6,388 nt of DNA from Pseudomonas sp. (GCA_003523465.1 DQAA01000510.1:1400-7787); one strand, 5' to 3'. Counted from the first letter of the stretch, positions 1-6,388 are shown. The notes: generated by a model from the sequence alone, not told the origin. Translations and numbers: made by a program.

Positions 1-1016
1 CCGGCCTGCAACGCTTGCAGGTCCATATCCTCAATGGCGCCTTGTTCGTGCTGGTCCTGCACCTGCTCGACCAAAGCCAGTGGCTGGCCGATCCCAGGGT
101 GGAACTGGGCTACGCCGGCGATGCCAGTGAAATTGCCCTGCCGTATTTCGCCCTGCCGGCGGAGCTGGTGCTCGCCGATGACTTCAATGCGAAGATCCGC
201 GATCGCCTGATCAGCGAGACCCACCTGACCTTCAACAACACCCAGTTCGATGTGGCCGACCCTCATCTGGTCGAGCTGCTGGACAAGAGCCTGCCGCTGT
301 TGCACGCCGACCGGGATGTCGCCGAGCTATTCGACAGTCAGGCGGGGCGGGGCGCCTTCGTCATTGCCACCGGACCGTCCCTGCAAGGCCATCTGCCCGC
401 GCTCAAGCGTATTCGCGAGCAGGCCCAGCGACCGTTGTTCATCGCCGTGGATACCGCCTACAGGCCCCTGCTGGCGGCGGGTATCGAGCCGGATATCGTG
501 GTCAGCGTCGATCACAGGATCCGCCTGCATCACCTGCCGTCGGAGAATTCGGCGCACACCGCGCTGGTGTATATGCCGATGCTCGATGTCGACACCCTGG
601 CGGGCTGGCGTGGCCCCCGCTATGCGGCGTATTCCGATAGCGCATTGTATGACCGGGTGCGCGAGGAGATACCGCGGGGGCATCTGTTCGTTGGCGGCAG
701 CGTGATTCATCCGGCGGCGGACCTGGCCGTGAAGATGGGGGTGGATCGCGTCACCCTGTTCGGCGCCGACTTTGCCTTTCCCGGCAATCGCACCCATACC
801 GGCTGGGACGATGGCGTGCTCGGCCCGCAGATTGCCGCCGCCCGGCACTGGGTGCTCGACGGGCACGGTCAACGGGTGCGGACCCAGCTGAACTTCCGTG
901 GCTACCTGATCGAGCTGGAGCGCTTTATCGCTCGTCATCCGCAGGTGGCGTTCTTCAATACCAGCCGGGCGGGCGCCCTGATCGCCGGCACCACCTTCGA
1001 TGCGGAGTTCTGCTGA
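1..1016 (+). CDS. Maf/DUF115-family putative flagellin glycosyltransferase (motility accessory factor), 5' partial
   Basis: The reading frame is open from base 3 with no stop, so the true start lies upstream; the TTG at 15 is only an internal leucine. The visible 337 residues carry the hallmarks of the Maf (MAF_flag10/DUF115, Pfam 'MptE-like') fold. These are a nucleotide-sugar-type loop G-A-F-V-I-A-T-G-P-S-L (bases 351-383), then F-I-A-V-D-T-A-Y with G-I-E-P-D-I-V-V-S-V-D (about 438-512), and near the C-terminus G-S-V-I-H-P-A-A-D-L-A and L-F-G-A-D-F-A-F-P (about 694-782). Family members studied in Campylobacter and Aeromonas transfer pseudaminic-acid-type sugars to flagellin in the cytoplasm before export. 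Its position just upstream of fliC, where pseudomonads keep flagellin-glycosylation genes, supports the same role here. The sugar cannot be told from sequence. No signal peptide or membrane segment is seen in the visible part. Family assignment is firm; the enzymatic role is inference. Confidence 0.85.
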   Translation, partial: GLQRLQVHILNGALFVLVLHLLDQSQWLADPRVELGYAGDASEIALPYFALPAELVLADDFNAKIRDRLISETHLTFNNTQFDVADPHLVELLDKSLPLLHADRDVAELFDSQAGRGAFVIATGPSLQGHLPALKRIREQAQRPLFIAVDTAYRPLLAAGIEPDIVVSVDHRIRLHHLPSENSAHTALVYMPMLDVDTLAGWRGPRYAAYSDSALYDRVREEIPRGHLFVGGSVIHPAADLAVKMGVDRVTLFGADFAFPGNRTHTGWDDGVLGPQIAAARHWVLDGHGQRVRTQLNFRGYLIELERFIARHPQVAFFNTSRAGALIAGTTFDAEFC

Positions 1017-1276
1017 TGGATGCCATTCGGGAAAGTGCCCGCCACTGCGCGTGCCTGTTCAGGCTGGGGCGCGATGTCGAGGCGGCGGTGAGCATGGCCG
1101 AGGTGTTCGAAGGGGCGCCAGCCTTGCTTGCCGGTTCGGCCCTGGCGCTACAGGAGCAGTTCGCCGCGCTGTTCAGCCAGATGCTCGCCGCCCAGCAGCG
1201 CCAGGACTGGATCGCCCTGGCCGACAGCCTCGAATATGAACTGGTGAATTTGATCGATCAGGCAGCTTCCCGTTGA
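1016..1276 (+). CDS. Small helical protein of unknown function, coupled to the Maf-type gene
   Basis: 86 aa. The ATG shares its A with the TGA of the preceding gene, and a GGAG at 1004-1007 sits 8 bases upstream, so translational coupling is likely. I do not recognise a named family. The protein is rich in Ala, Leu and Gln and looks almost entirely helical, with no membrane span or signal peptide. It has a C-x-C pair at residues 11 and 13 and an acidic amphipathic C-terminus. The stretch R-Q-D-W-I-A-L-A-D-S-L-E-Y-E-L (62-76) resembles in pattern the N-R-D-W-E-A-V-G-E-L helix of the fliT-like protein downstream. A small flagellar chaperone or an accessory factor for the Maf enzyme are therefore possible, but this is only a pattern resemblance. 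Codon choice (mostly G/C at third positions) matches the neighbours, so it is probably a real gene. Confidence 0.72.
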   Translation: MDAIRESARHCACLFRLGRDVEAAVSMAEVFEGAPALLAGSALALQEQFAALFSQMLAAQQRQDWIALADSLEYELVNLIDQAASR

Positions 1277-1279
1277 AAA

Positions 1280-1295
1280 TGTGATGGCCATCACA
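1280..1295. promoter_or_regulatory. Perfect CRP/Vfr-type palindrome
   Basis: TGTGATGGCCATCACA is its own reverse complement and fits TGTGA-N6-TCACA, the core of the CRP site, preceded by AAA as in the full consensus. Vfr is the Pseudomonas CRP homologue and recognises a similar sequence. The site starts 4 bases after the stop of the small gene and is centred about 133 bases upstream of the predicted fliC start point. That is farther than usual for direct activation, so its target promoter is uncertain. Confidence 0.6.
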
Positions 1296-1368
1296 CCCGG
1301 CTGAACGTTTGCCGTTTCGCTCGTTCGGGGCAAGTGCCTGATTTGCAAGGGGTGGCGGTGTGATGGCA

Positions 1369-1384
1369 TTTTTTTTTGAAAAAA
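1369..1384 (+). promoter_or_regulatory. T9-G-A6 tract, possible UP element of the fliC promoter
   Basis: Nine T, one G and six A lie directly upstream of the fliC -35 element, about -52 to -37 from the predicted start point. An A/T tract at this place in an otherwise GC-rich region suits contact with the RNA polymerase alpha C-terminal domain or intrinsic curvature. No GC-rich hairpin precedes the T run closely enough to make it a good terminator. Confidence 0.45.
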
Positions 1385-1387
1385 CCC

Positions 1388-1414
1388 TAAAGCAATCCCC
1401 GAACCCGGCGATAA
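1388..1414 (+). promoter_or_regulatory. Sigma-28 (FliA) promoter of fliC
   Basis: TAAAGCAA (1388-1395), an 11-base spacer and GGCGATAA (1407-1414) match the flagellar consensus TAAAGTTT-N11-GCCGATAA at 5 of 8 and 7 of 8 positions with the exact spacing. Transcription should begin near 1421, giving a leader of about 74 bases. FliA control of fliC is the known arrangement in Pseudomonas. Confidence 0.87.
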
Positions 1415-1455
1415 ACATTACGAAGGTTCTCTAGGCCACACCCGGCGGTTGCCAG

Positions 1456-1493
1456 GGCCGGAAGCCGCAGTATCCATCCAACGAGGAATTCGT
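1456..1493 (+). promoter_or_regulatory. fliC leader: two GGA hairpin loops, candidate RsmA/CsrA sites overlapping the ribosome binding site
   Basis: Hairpin 1 pairs GGC (1456-1458) with GCC (1464-1466) around a loop CGGAA. Hairpin 2 pairs ACGA (1481-1484) with TCGT (1490-1493) around GGAAT; its GGA is part of the GAGGAA ribosome binding site (1483-1488), 6 bases from the ATG. GGA displayed in a loop, with one copy covering the Shine-Dalgarno, is the usual arrangement for CsrA/RsmA repression. The stems are short, and GGA occurs in most ribosome binding sites, so this is a candidate only. Confidence 0.35.
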
Positions 1494-1494
1494 C

Positions 1495-2349
1495 ATGGCT
1501 TTAACCGTAAACACCAACACCACTTCGCTGGGCGTGCAGAAGAACCTGAACAAAGCTTCCGACGCGCTGAGCAACTCGATGACCCGTCTGTCGTCCGGCC
1601 TGCGCATCAACAGCGCAAAAGACGACGCCGCTGGTCAGCAGATCGCCAACAAGCTGCAAACCATGGTCACCGGTACCACCGTTGCGATCAAGAACGCCAA
1701 CGACGGTAACTCGATCACCCAGACCGCTGAAGGCGCTCTGTCGGAAATCACCAACATCCTGCAGCGTATGCGTGAGCTGGCTCTGCAATCGCGTAACGAC
1801 TCGAACGGCACCACTGAACGTGCTGCTCTGAACAAAGAGTTCGCGGCCAAGTCCGACGAAATCACCCGTATCGCCACCTCCACCACCTACGGCACCAGCA
1901 AGCAACTGCTGAACGGTTCCGCTGGCACCATGGAGTTCCAGGTCGGTGCGATGACTGGTACCAGCCAGATCCTGAGCGTTTCGATGACCTCCAGCTTCGC
2001 GGCTACCGCCCTGGCTGTTGGTACCGGCGCCCTGGCGATCTCCGGTACTTCGGACTCCGCAGTCCACACCGCTGTCGACGGCGCGATCACCGCGATCGAC
2101 GCTGCACTGCAAAAAGTTGACGACAAGAAATCGGAGCTGGGTGCCATCCAGAACCGTTTCGCCAGCACCATCAACAACCTGCAGAGCATGAACGAGAACT
2201 CGGCTTCGGCTCTGGGTCGCGTACAAGATACCGACTTCGCCGCAGAAACCGCTCAGCTGACCAAGCAGCAAACTCTGCAGCAAGCTTCGACCGCAGTTCT
2301 GGCCCAGGCCAACCAACTGCCATCCGCTGTACTGAAACTGCTTCAGTAA
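1495..2349 (+). CDS. fliC: Flagellin, filament structural subunit
   Basis: 284 aa, the short flagellin size common in fluorescent and plant-associated pseudomonads. The N-terminal D0/D1 helices begin M-A-L-T-V-N-T-N and include L-S-S-G-L-R-I-N-S-A-K-D-D-A-A-G (32-47). The L-Q-R-M-R-E-L-A segment (89-96) corresponds to the TLR5-contact and protofilament-packing region. The C-terminal D1/D0 helices include R-V-Q-D-T-D-F-A-A-E-T and end A-N-Q-L-P-S-A-V-L-K-L-L-Q. The middle (about 145-195) is short and rich in Ser, Thr, Ala and Gly; it is the variable exposed domain and a possible O-glycosylation target of the upstream Maf-type enzyme. Subunits are exported by the flagellar type III system with FliS and polymerise under the FliD cap. 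Codon use is strongly biased (CTG, AAC, GCT, GGT, CGT), as expected for a very highly expressed gene. The ATG follows GAGGAA by 6 bases. Own FliA promoter and terminator. Confidence 0.98.
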   Translation: MALTVNTNTTSLGVQKNLNKASDALSNSMTRLSSGLRINSAKDDAAGQQIANKLQTMVTGTTVAIKNANDGNSITQTAEGALSEITNILQRMRELALQSRNDSNGTTERAALNKEFAAKSDEITRIATSTTYGTSKQLLNGSAGTMEFQVGAMTGTSQILSVSMTSSFAATALAVGTGALAISGTSDSAVHTAVDGAITAIDAALQKVDDKKSELGAIQNRFASTINNLQSMNENSASALGRVQDTDFAAETAQLTKQQTLQQASTAVLAQANQLPSAVLKLLQ

Positions 2350-2363
2350 TAGCTACGATGAAG

Positions 2364-2397
2364 AGCGAGGGGGTGCGCGAGCATTCCCTCGCTTTTT
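2364..2397 (+). terminator. Rho-independent terminator of fliC
   Basis: The 2364-2376 arm pairs with 2381-2393: AGCGAGGG with CCCTCGCT, then two G-U pairs, then TGC with GCA, closed by a GCGA tetraloop of the GNRA type. A run of five T (2393-2397) follows. flaG begins only 19 bases later, with no evident promoter between, so flaG-fliD are probably reached by readthrough. Confidence 0.88.
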
Positions 2398-2416
2398 ACT
2401 TTGGAGGTGATGGGCG

Positions 2417-2785
2417 ATGGACATGAGCGTCAGATTGAACGCGTCTTACCCGGCTCCGGCGGCAGCTGTGGCCCAGCAGGACAAAGCTGCTGAACAGGGT
2501 GCGTCCGACAAGGTCTACAGCAAGCCAAGCCTTGCGGCTGTGGACAAAGACAAGAAAGAGACCTCCACCGATTTGCAGGAAGCGGTGAAGGGCCTTCAGG
2601 ATTACGTCCAGTCGTTGCAGCGCAACCTGGAGTTTTCGGTGGACGAATCCACCGGAACGACCGTCGTCAAGGTCGTTGCCCGTGACAGTGGCGAGGTGAT
2701 TCGGCAGATTCCATCCGAAACCGCCCTGGAGCTGGCGAAGAGCCTGCAAGACGTCAACAGCCTGCTTTTCGACGAGAAAGTCTGA
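2417..2785 (+). CDS. flaG: FlaG family flagellar protein
   Basis: 122 aa. The first 50 residues are Ala-, Lys- and Asp-rich and look disordered. The conserved FlaG domain fills the rest: a helix (about 52-68), then L-E-F-S-V-D-E-S-T-G-T-T-V-V-K-V (71-86), and R-D-S-G-E-V-I-R-Q-I-P-S-E (89-101) leading into a last helix. FlaG is found in many polar flagellates next to fliC and fliD and affects filament length; its mechanism is not settled. The ATG at 2417 lies 9 bases after GGAGG (2403-2407). An in-frame ATG at 2423 would be 15 bases away, so the first start is preferred. It sits between the fliC terminator and fliD, and the 81-base gap to fliD holds no convincing promoter or terminator, so the two are probably co-transcribed. 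Confidence 0.94.
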   Translation: MDMSVRLNASYPAPAAAVAQQDKAAEQGASDKVYSKPSLAAVDKDKKETSTDLQEAVKGLQDYVQSLQRNLEFSVDESTGTTVVKVVARDSGEVIRQIPSETALELAKSLQDVNSLLFDEKV

Positions 2786-2866
2786 AAGCGGTACGAAAAT
2801 TGATACAAAACCGCGTCATCGGGTAATGGTCAAGCGTTTGGCGCAAGCCAGGAAAAGGAGAAAGTA

Positions 2867-4276
2867 ATGGCAAGTCCAATTTTGCCTGCCCTCGGCCTCG
2901 GCAGTGGTCTGGATACCTCTGCAATCGTCAAGGCCCTGGCGGATGCCGAAAAAACGCCGAAACAAAACCAGATCGACCGGCAGACCAAGGCCAACACGGC
3001 CTCGATTTCCGCCATCGGCAGCCTGAAAAGCGCGCTCACCACCTTCACCACGGCGCTGGAGAAGCTGGGCAGCACCACCACGCCGCAGTTCATCGGCTAT
3101 ACCGCCACGTCGGCTGACGACAAGACGGTCAAGGCCACGGCGAGCAGTACGGCGGTAGGCGGTACCTATTCGGTCAAGGTGGAAAACCTGGCGACGGCCT
3201 CGAAAGTGGCCAGCCAGCGTTTCGCCGACGCCAGTGCATCGATCAGCAAGGGCACCCTGGAAATCTCCCAGAACGGTGAGGTGTACAAGGTCGAGATCGG
3301 TGATGGCGCCACGCTGCAGTCGACCCGCGACTCGATCAACGCTGCGCTGAGCGCCAAGGGCATCAGTGCCAACATCATCAACGACGGCCAGGGCTCGCGC
3401 CTGGTGTTGACCTCGACCACGACCGGCCTGGGCTCGGATATCTCCGTGGGCGGTATTCCCGAACTGACCATTGATGGTGAAACCCAGATGTCCGGCGCGG
3501 GCGGTGGCTTCATCACCGAACTGGCCAAGGACGCCAAGTTCTCGGTCGATGGCATGTCGCTGACCAGCAAGTCGAACAAGATCGACAATGCTGTAACCGG
3601 TCTGACCTTCGAGCTGGTCGCCCCGAATGCACCGGGCGCCAGCACTACGGTGACCGTGGCCACCAACAACGATGGCCTGAAGAAGTCGGTACAGACCTTC
3701 GTCGATGCCTACAACGCGCTGGTCAGCACCATCAACAGCCTGACCAATACGCCGAAGAATGCCGATGGCACCTACGGTACTGCGCCTGCCCTGGCGGGTG
3801 ATTCGCTGGCTCGCGGCATGCTTACGGCGCTGCGTAACGAGCTGGTCACTTCCAGTACCGGCGGCAACGGTTCGCTGAAAGTGCTTTCCCAGCTCGGTAT
3901 CAACACCGTGCAGAGCACCGGCCTGCTGGAAATCGACAGCACCAAGTTCACTGCCGCGCTGGATACCCAGAAGCTGGGTGGCGAGATCCAGAGCATGTTC
4001 TCCGGTGACAGCGGTCTGTCCAGTCGCCTGAAAACGGCGCTGACGCCCTACACCCAGTCTGACGGCCTGCTCAGCGATCGTTCGAAGATCCTCGAAAGCA
4101 CCAAGAAGAACCTGGCTACCCAGCAGTCGAACCTGGACGTGCGCATCACCGCCCTGACGGCGTCGCTGACCAAGAAGTACAACACCATGGACACCCTGGT
4201 CGGTCAGCTGAATGCCCAGCGTGATAACATCACGTCGATTTTCAGTGCCATGGCTGCGCAGCAGAAGAACTCCTGA
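2867..4276 (+). CDS. fliD: Flagellar filament capping protein (hook-associated protein 2)
   Basis: 469 aa, normal for Pseudomonas FliD. The N-terminus carries the family signature G-L-G-S-G-L-D-T-S-A-I-V-K-A-L (11-25), followed by a coiled-coil D0/D1 segment (about 30-70). The Gly/Ser/Thr/Ala-rich middle contains G-G-T-Y-S-V-K-V-E-N-L-A-T-A (about 98-111) and forms the head domains. The C-terminal helix (about 400-465) is the second D0/D1 strand, ending S-I-F-S-A-M-A-A-Q-Q. FliD forms the oligomeric cap at the filament tip and guides insertion of FliC; in pathogens it also acts as an adhesin to mucin. AAGGAG (2855-2860) lies 6 bases before the ATG, a strong ribosome binding site. A strong terminator follows the stop, separating it from fliS. 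Confidence 0.97.
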   Translation: MASPILPALGLGSGLDTSAIVKALADAEKTPKQNQIDRQTKANTASISAIGSLKSALTTFTTALEKLGSTTTPQFIGYTATSADDKTVKATASSTAVGGTYSVKVENLATASKVASQRFADASASISKGTLEISQNGEVYKVEIGDGATLQSTRDSINAALSAKGISANIINDGQGSRLVLTSTTTGLGSDISVGGIPELTIDGETQMSGAGGGFITELAKDAKFSVDGMSLTSKSNKIDNAVTGLTFELVAPNAPGASTTVTVATNNDGLKKSVQTFVDAYNALVSTINSLTNTPKNADGTYGTAPALAGDSLARGMLTALRNELVTSSTGGNGSLKVLSQLGINTVQSTGLLEIDSTKFTAALDTQKLGGEIQSMFSGDSGLSSRLKTALTPYTQSDGLLSDRSKILESTKKNLATQQSNLDVRITALTASLTKKYNTMDTLVGQLNAQRDNITSIFSAMAAQQKNS

Positions 4277-4292
4277 TTTCTTCGCTGACGCC

Positions 4293-4332
4293 AAAAGCCC
4301 GACAGTGCTTTCCCCGCATGTCGGGCTTTTTT
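4293..4332 (+). terminator. Rho-independent terminator after fliD
   Basis: AAAAGCCCGACA (4293-4304) pairs perfectly over 12 bp with TGTCGGGCTTTT (4319-4330) around a 14-base loop, and a run of six T (4327-4332) ends it. The A-rich left arm makes it potentially active on both strands, but no - strand gene needs it. Confidence 0.92.
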
Positions 4333-4341
4333 CATGGTTTC

Positions 4342-4368
4342 TAAAGTTTTTTGACGCCGGGTCGATAG
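4342..4368 (+). promoter_or_regulatory. Sigma-28 (FliA) promoter of fliS-fliT
   Basis: TAAAGTTT (4342-4349) is a perfect -35 octamer. An 11-base spacer and GTCGATAG (4361-4368, 6 of 8 to GCCGATAA) follow, the same spacing as the fliC promoter. Start of transcription is expected near 4375, leaving a leader of about 28 bases. An inverted repeat CCGGG-N7-CCCGG (4357-4373) covers the -10 element. The promoter lies just after the fliD terminator, so fliS-fliT form a separate late transcript. Confidence 0.85.
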
Positions 4369-4402
4369 CCCGGTCATACAGCAATTGTGTTGAGGTATGA
4401 AC

Positions 4403-4786
4403 ATGAATCCGATGTTGGCCCTTCGGCAGTATCAGAAAATCAGCGCCCAGGCGCAGACCTCCGAAGCCAGTCCGCACCGTCTGGTGCAAATGCTCATGGA
4501 AGGCGGCCTGGACCGCGTGGCGCAGGCCAAGGGTTCCCTGGAGCGTAATGATCTCGCCGGCAAGGGCATCGCCATCGGCAAGGCCATCGGTATCGTCGGC
4601 GGCCTGCGCGAAGGCCTGGATCGCGACAACATGACGCCGGAGCTGGAGCGCCTCGATTCGCTCTACCTGTACATGACCCGTCGCCTGACCGATGCCAACC
4701 TGAAAAACGACATCGCCGCGCTCGACGAAGTGACCGAACTCTTGACCACGGTCAAGGAAGGCTGGGACGCGGTAGCCCCACAATAA
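4403..4786 (+). CDS. fliS: Flagellar export chaperone FliS
   Basis: 127 aa from the preferred start. FliS binds the C-terminal D0 helix of flagellin in the cytoplasm, stops premature polymerisation and delivers it to the export gate. The sequence shows the family pattern: A-L-R-Q-Y near the N-terminus, S-P-H-R-L-V-Q-M-L-M-E-G-G (23-35), then in the C-terminal half L-Y-L-Y-M-T-R-R-L-T-D-A-N and L-L-T-T-V-K-E-G-W, all in a four-helix arrangement. Two ATG codons are possible, at 4397 and 4403. The only ribosome binding site, TGAGG (4391-4395), is 1 base from the first and 7 bases from the second, and M-N-P-M-L-A-L-R-Q-Y is how I remember pseudomonad FliS starting, so 4403 is chosen. It is driven by its own FliA promoter and followed 23 bases later by the fliT-like gene. 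Confidence 0.95.
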   Translation: MNPMLALRQYQKISAQAQTSEASPHRLVQMLMEGGLDRVAQAKGSLERNDLAGKGIAIGKAIGIVGGLREGLDRDNMTPELERLDSLYLYMTRRLTDANLKNDIAALDEVTELLTTVKEGWDAVAPQ

Positions 4787-4809
4787 CCAGTTGCGATGAG
4801 GGTATCGTG

Positions 4810-5106
4810 ATGAGTGCTGTGCTCAAGCGAATCGAGGAAACCCGGGAGGCGTTGGTCGGTGCATTGGCCAATCGCGACTGGGAAGCGGTAGGCGAGCTCG
4901 ACCAGGCTTGCCGTCTGTGCATGGATGAAGTCATGAGCGCGGAAGTGGTCGACGAAGAGGCGCTGCGCGACAACCTCCAGGACCTGCTCGGGGTCTATCG
5001 TCAGTTGATCGACGTGGCGACCGAAGAGCGTCAGGCGATTGCCGACGAGATGTCCAAGATCAAGCAGGCGCAACAGGCGACAAAGGTATACCATCTGTAC
5101 CGCTGA
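4810..5106 (+). CDS. fliT: FliT-like flagellar export chaperone
   Basis: 98 aa from ATG 4810. A GTG at 4807 is in frame, but GAGG (4798-4801) is 5 bases from it and 8 from the ATG, which favours the ATG. The protein is all-helical and acidic: an N-terminal helix with A-L-A-N-R-D-W-E-A-V-G-E-L (18-30), a Cys pair (C34, C37), a central amphipathic helix, and a basic C-terminus K-I-K-Q-A-Q-Q-A-T-K-V-Y-H-L-Y-R. Size, fold and position after fliS match the FliT-like gene found between fliS and fleQ in pseudomonads. In enteric bacteria FliT is the export chaperone for the FliD cap and also restrains FlhDC. Pseudomonas has no FlhDC, so only the chaperone role carries over, by inference. Short distance from fliS suggests one transcript. 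No clear terminator follows. Confidence 0.85.
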   Translation: MSAVLKRIEETREALVGALANRDWEAVGELDQACRLCMDEVMSAEVVDEEALRDNLQDLLGVYRQLIDVATEERQAIADEMSKIKQAQQATKVYHLYR

Positions 5107-5157
5107 CGGTTGATCGAAAATCAGTTGCGCGCCATAAATTTGACTGTGAAGAGTTTT

Positions 5158-5185
5158 TTGACTTAACTAGTGGCTGTTTTCTAAT
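5158..5185 (+). promoter_or_regulatory. Likely sigma-70 promoter of fleQ
   Basis: TTGACT (5158-5163), a 16-base spacer and TCTAAT (5180-5185) each match the -35 and -10 consensus at 5 of 6 positions, placing the start near 5192 and giving a leader of about 85 bases. Sigma-70 transcription of fleQ is the known pattern in P. aeruginosa. This 170-base gap is clearly more A/T-rich than the genes around it. A short inverted repeat ACTGA-CCGT-TCAGT (5201-5214) falls in the leader. The only visible ribosome binding site is AGGGA (5260-5264), about 12 bases from the ATG and therefore weak. Confidence 0.6.
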
Positions 5186-5276
5186 TTCAGACGTCGGAAC
5201 ACTGACCGTTCAGTCGGATTGATGTCGAGCATGCCCCTTCCGCGGGCCTCGAGTTGACTAGGGAAGTTGCTATTGC

Positions 5277-6388
<1,112 letters not shown>

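Noticed and set aside
1115..1148. Inverted repeat GCGCCAG/CTGGCGC inside the small gene
   Set aside because: Lies within coding sequence with a 20-base loop, no T run and no link to a start or stop; likely chance in GC-rich DNA.
1300..1377. Rho-independent terminator ending the Maf-type operon at the T9 run
   Set aside because: No stable GC-rich hairpin abuts the T run; the nearest inverted repeat (CTGAACG/CGTTCGG) ends more than 35 bases upstream with a long loop. The tract fits a promoter-upstream element better.
1501..2316. 271-codon open frame on the - strand opposite fliC
   Set aside because: Mirror of the biased codon use of fliC; composition is not protein-like and there is no ribosome binding site or promoter of its own.
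2333..2361. FliA-like promoter at the fliC stop for flaG
   Set aside because: TGAAACTG and TACGATGA match poorly, the spacing is off by two bases, and the start would fall inside the terminator hairpin.
2827..2842. Sigma-54-like element before fliD
   Set aside because: TGGTCA-N5-TTGG looks like a -24/-12 promoter, but the -12 GC is GG and the -24 hexamer is poor; the leader would be only about 15 bases.
4212..4400. 62-codon + strand frame across the fliD end and terminator
   Set aside because: Starts inside fliD in another frame and runs through the terminator and FliA promoter; no ribosome binding site.
2816..4783. 655-codon open frame on the - strand opposite fliD and fliS
   Set aside because: It is antisense to two certain genes, crosses the fliD terminator and the fliS promoter, and encodes an Arg/Gly/Gln-rich sequence with no family features. 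Long antisense frames are common in GC-rich genes with strong third-position bias.

Overview
The window reads as a GC-rich Pseudomonas chromosome, most like the fluorescens/putida/syringae side of the genus. The signs are gene order, the short flagellin (284 aa), and protein sequences that match Pseudomonas flagellar proteins as I remember them. It is the filament/cap/chaperone/master-regulator part of the polar flagellum cluster. All genes are on the + strand: flagellin-modification gene (5' end missing) - small unknown gene - fliC - flaG - fliD - fliS - fliT-like - fleQ (3' end missing and abnormal).

Layout. 1-1276: a Maf/DUF115-family putative flagellin glycosyltransferase and an 86-aa helical protein whose start overlaps its stop by one base. 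1277-1494: the fliC control region. It holds a perfect CRP/Vfr-type palindrome, a T9-G-A6 tract, a sigma-28 (FliA) promoter, and a leader with two GGA motifs that can sit in hairpin loops. 1495-2397: fliC and its terminator. 2417-4332: flaG and fliD, closed by a second strong terminator. 4342-5106: fliS and the fliT-like gene, behind their own FliA promoter with a perfect -35 octamer. 5107-5276: a likely sigma-70 promoter for fleQ. 5277-6388: fleQ, running off the end.

How the genes work together. FleQ is the sigma-54 activator at the top of the flagellar cascade. FliA then drives the late genes (here fliC and fliS-fliT). FliC is the filament subunit and FliD the cap. FliS and FliT are their export chaperones. 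FlaG tunes the filament, and the Maf-type protein probably glycosylates FliC before export.

The most notable observation is in the last gene. It is clearly FleQ up to the Walker B block (residues 239-251), and from residue 252 to the window end it reads as NtrC (GlnG). The switch lies inside a 39-bp stretch encoding a motif shared by both proteins. This is either a chimeric assembly join at a conserved sequence (the more likely reading) or a real recombinant activator lacking part of FleQ's c-di-GMP site. No complete new defence or mobile system is visible, and no RNA genes, insertion sequences or CRISPR arrays were seen.
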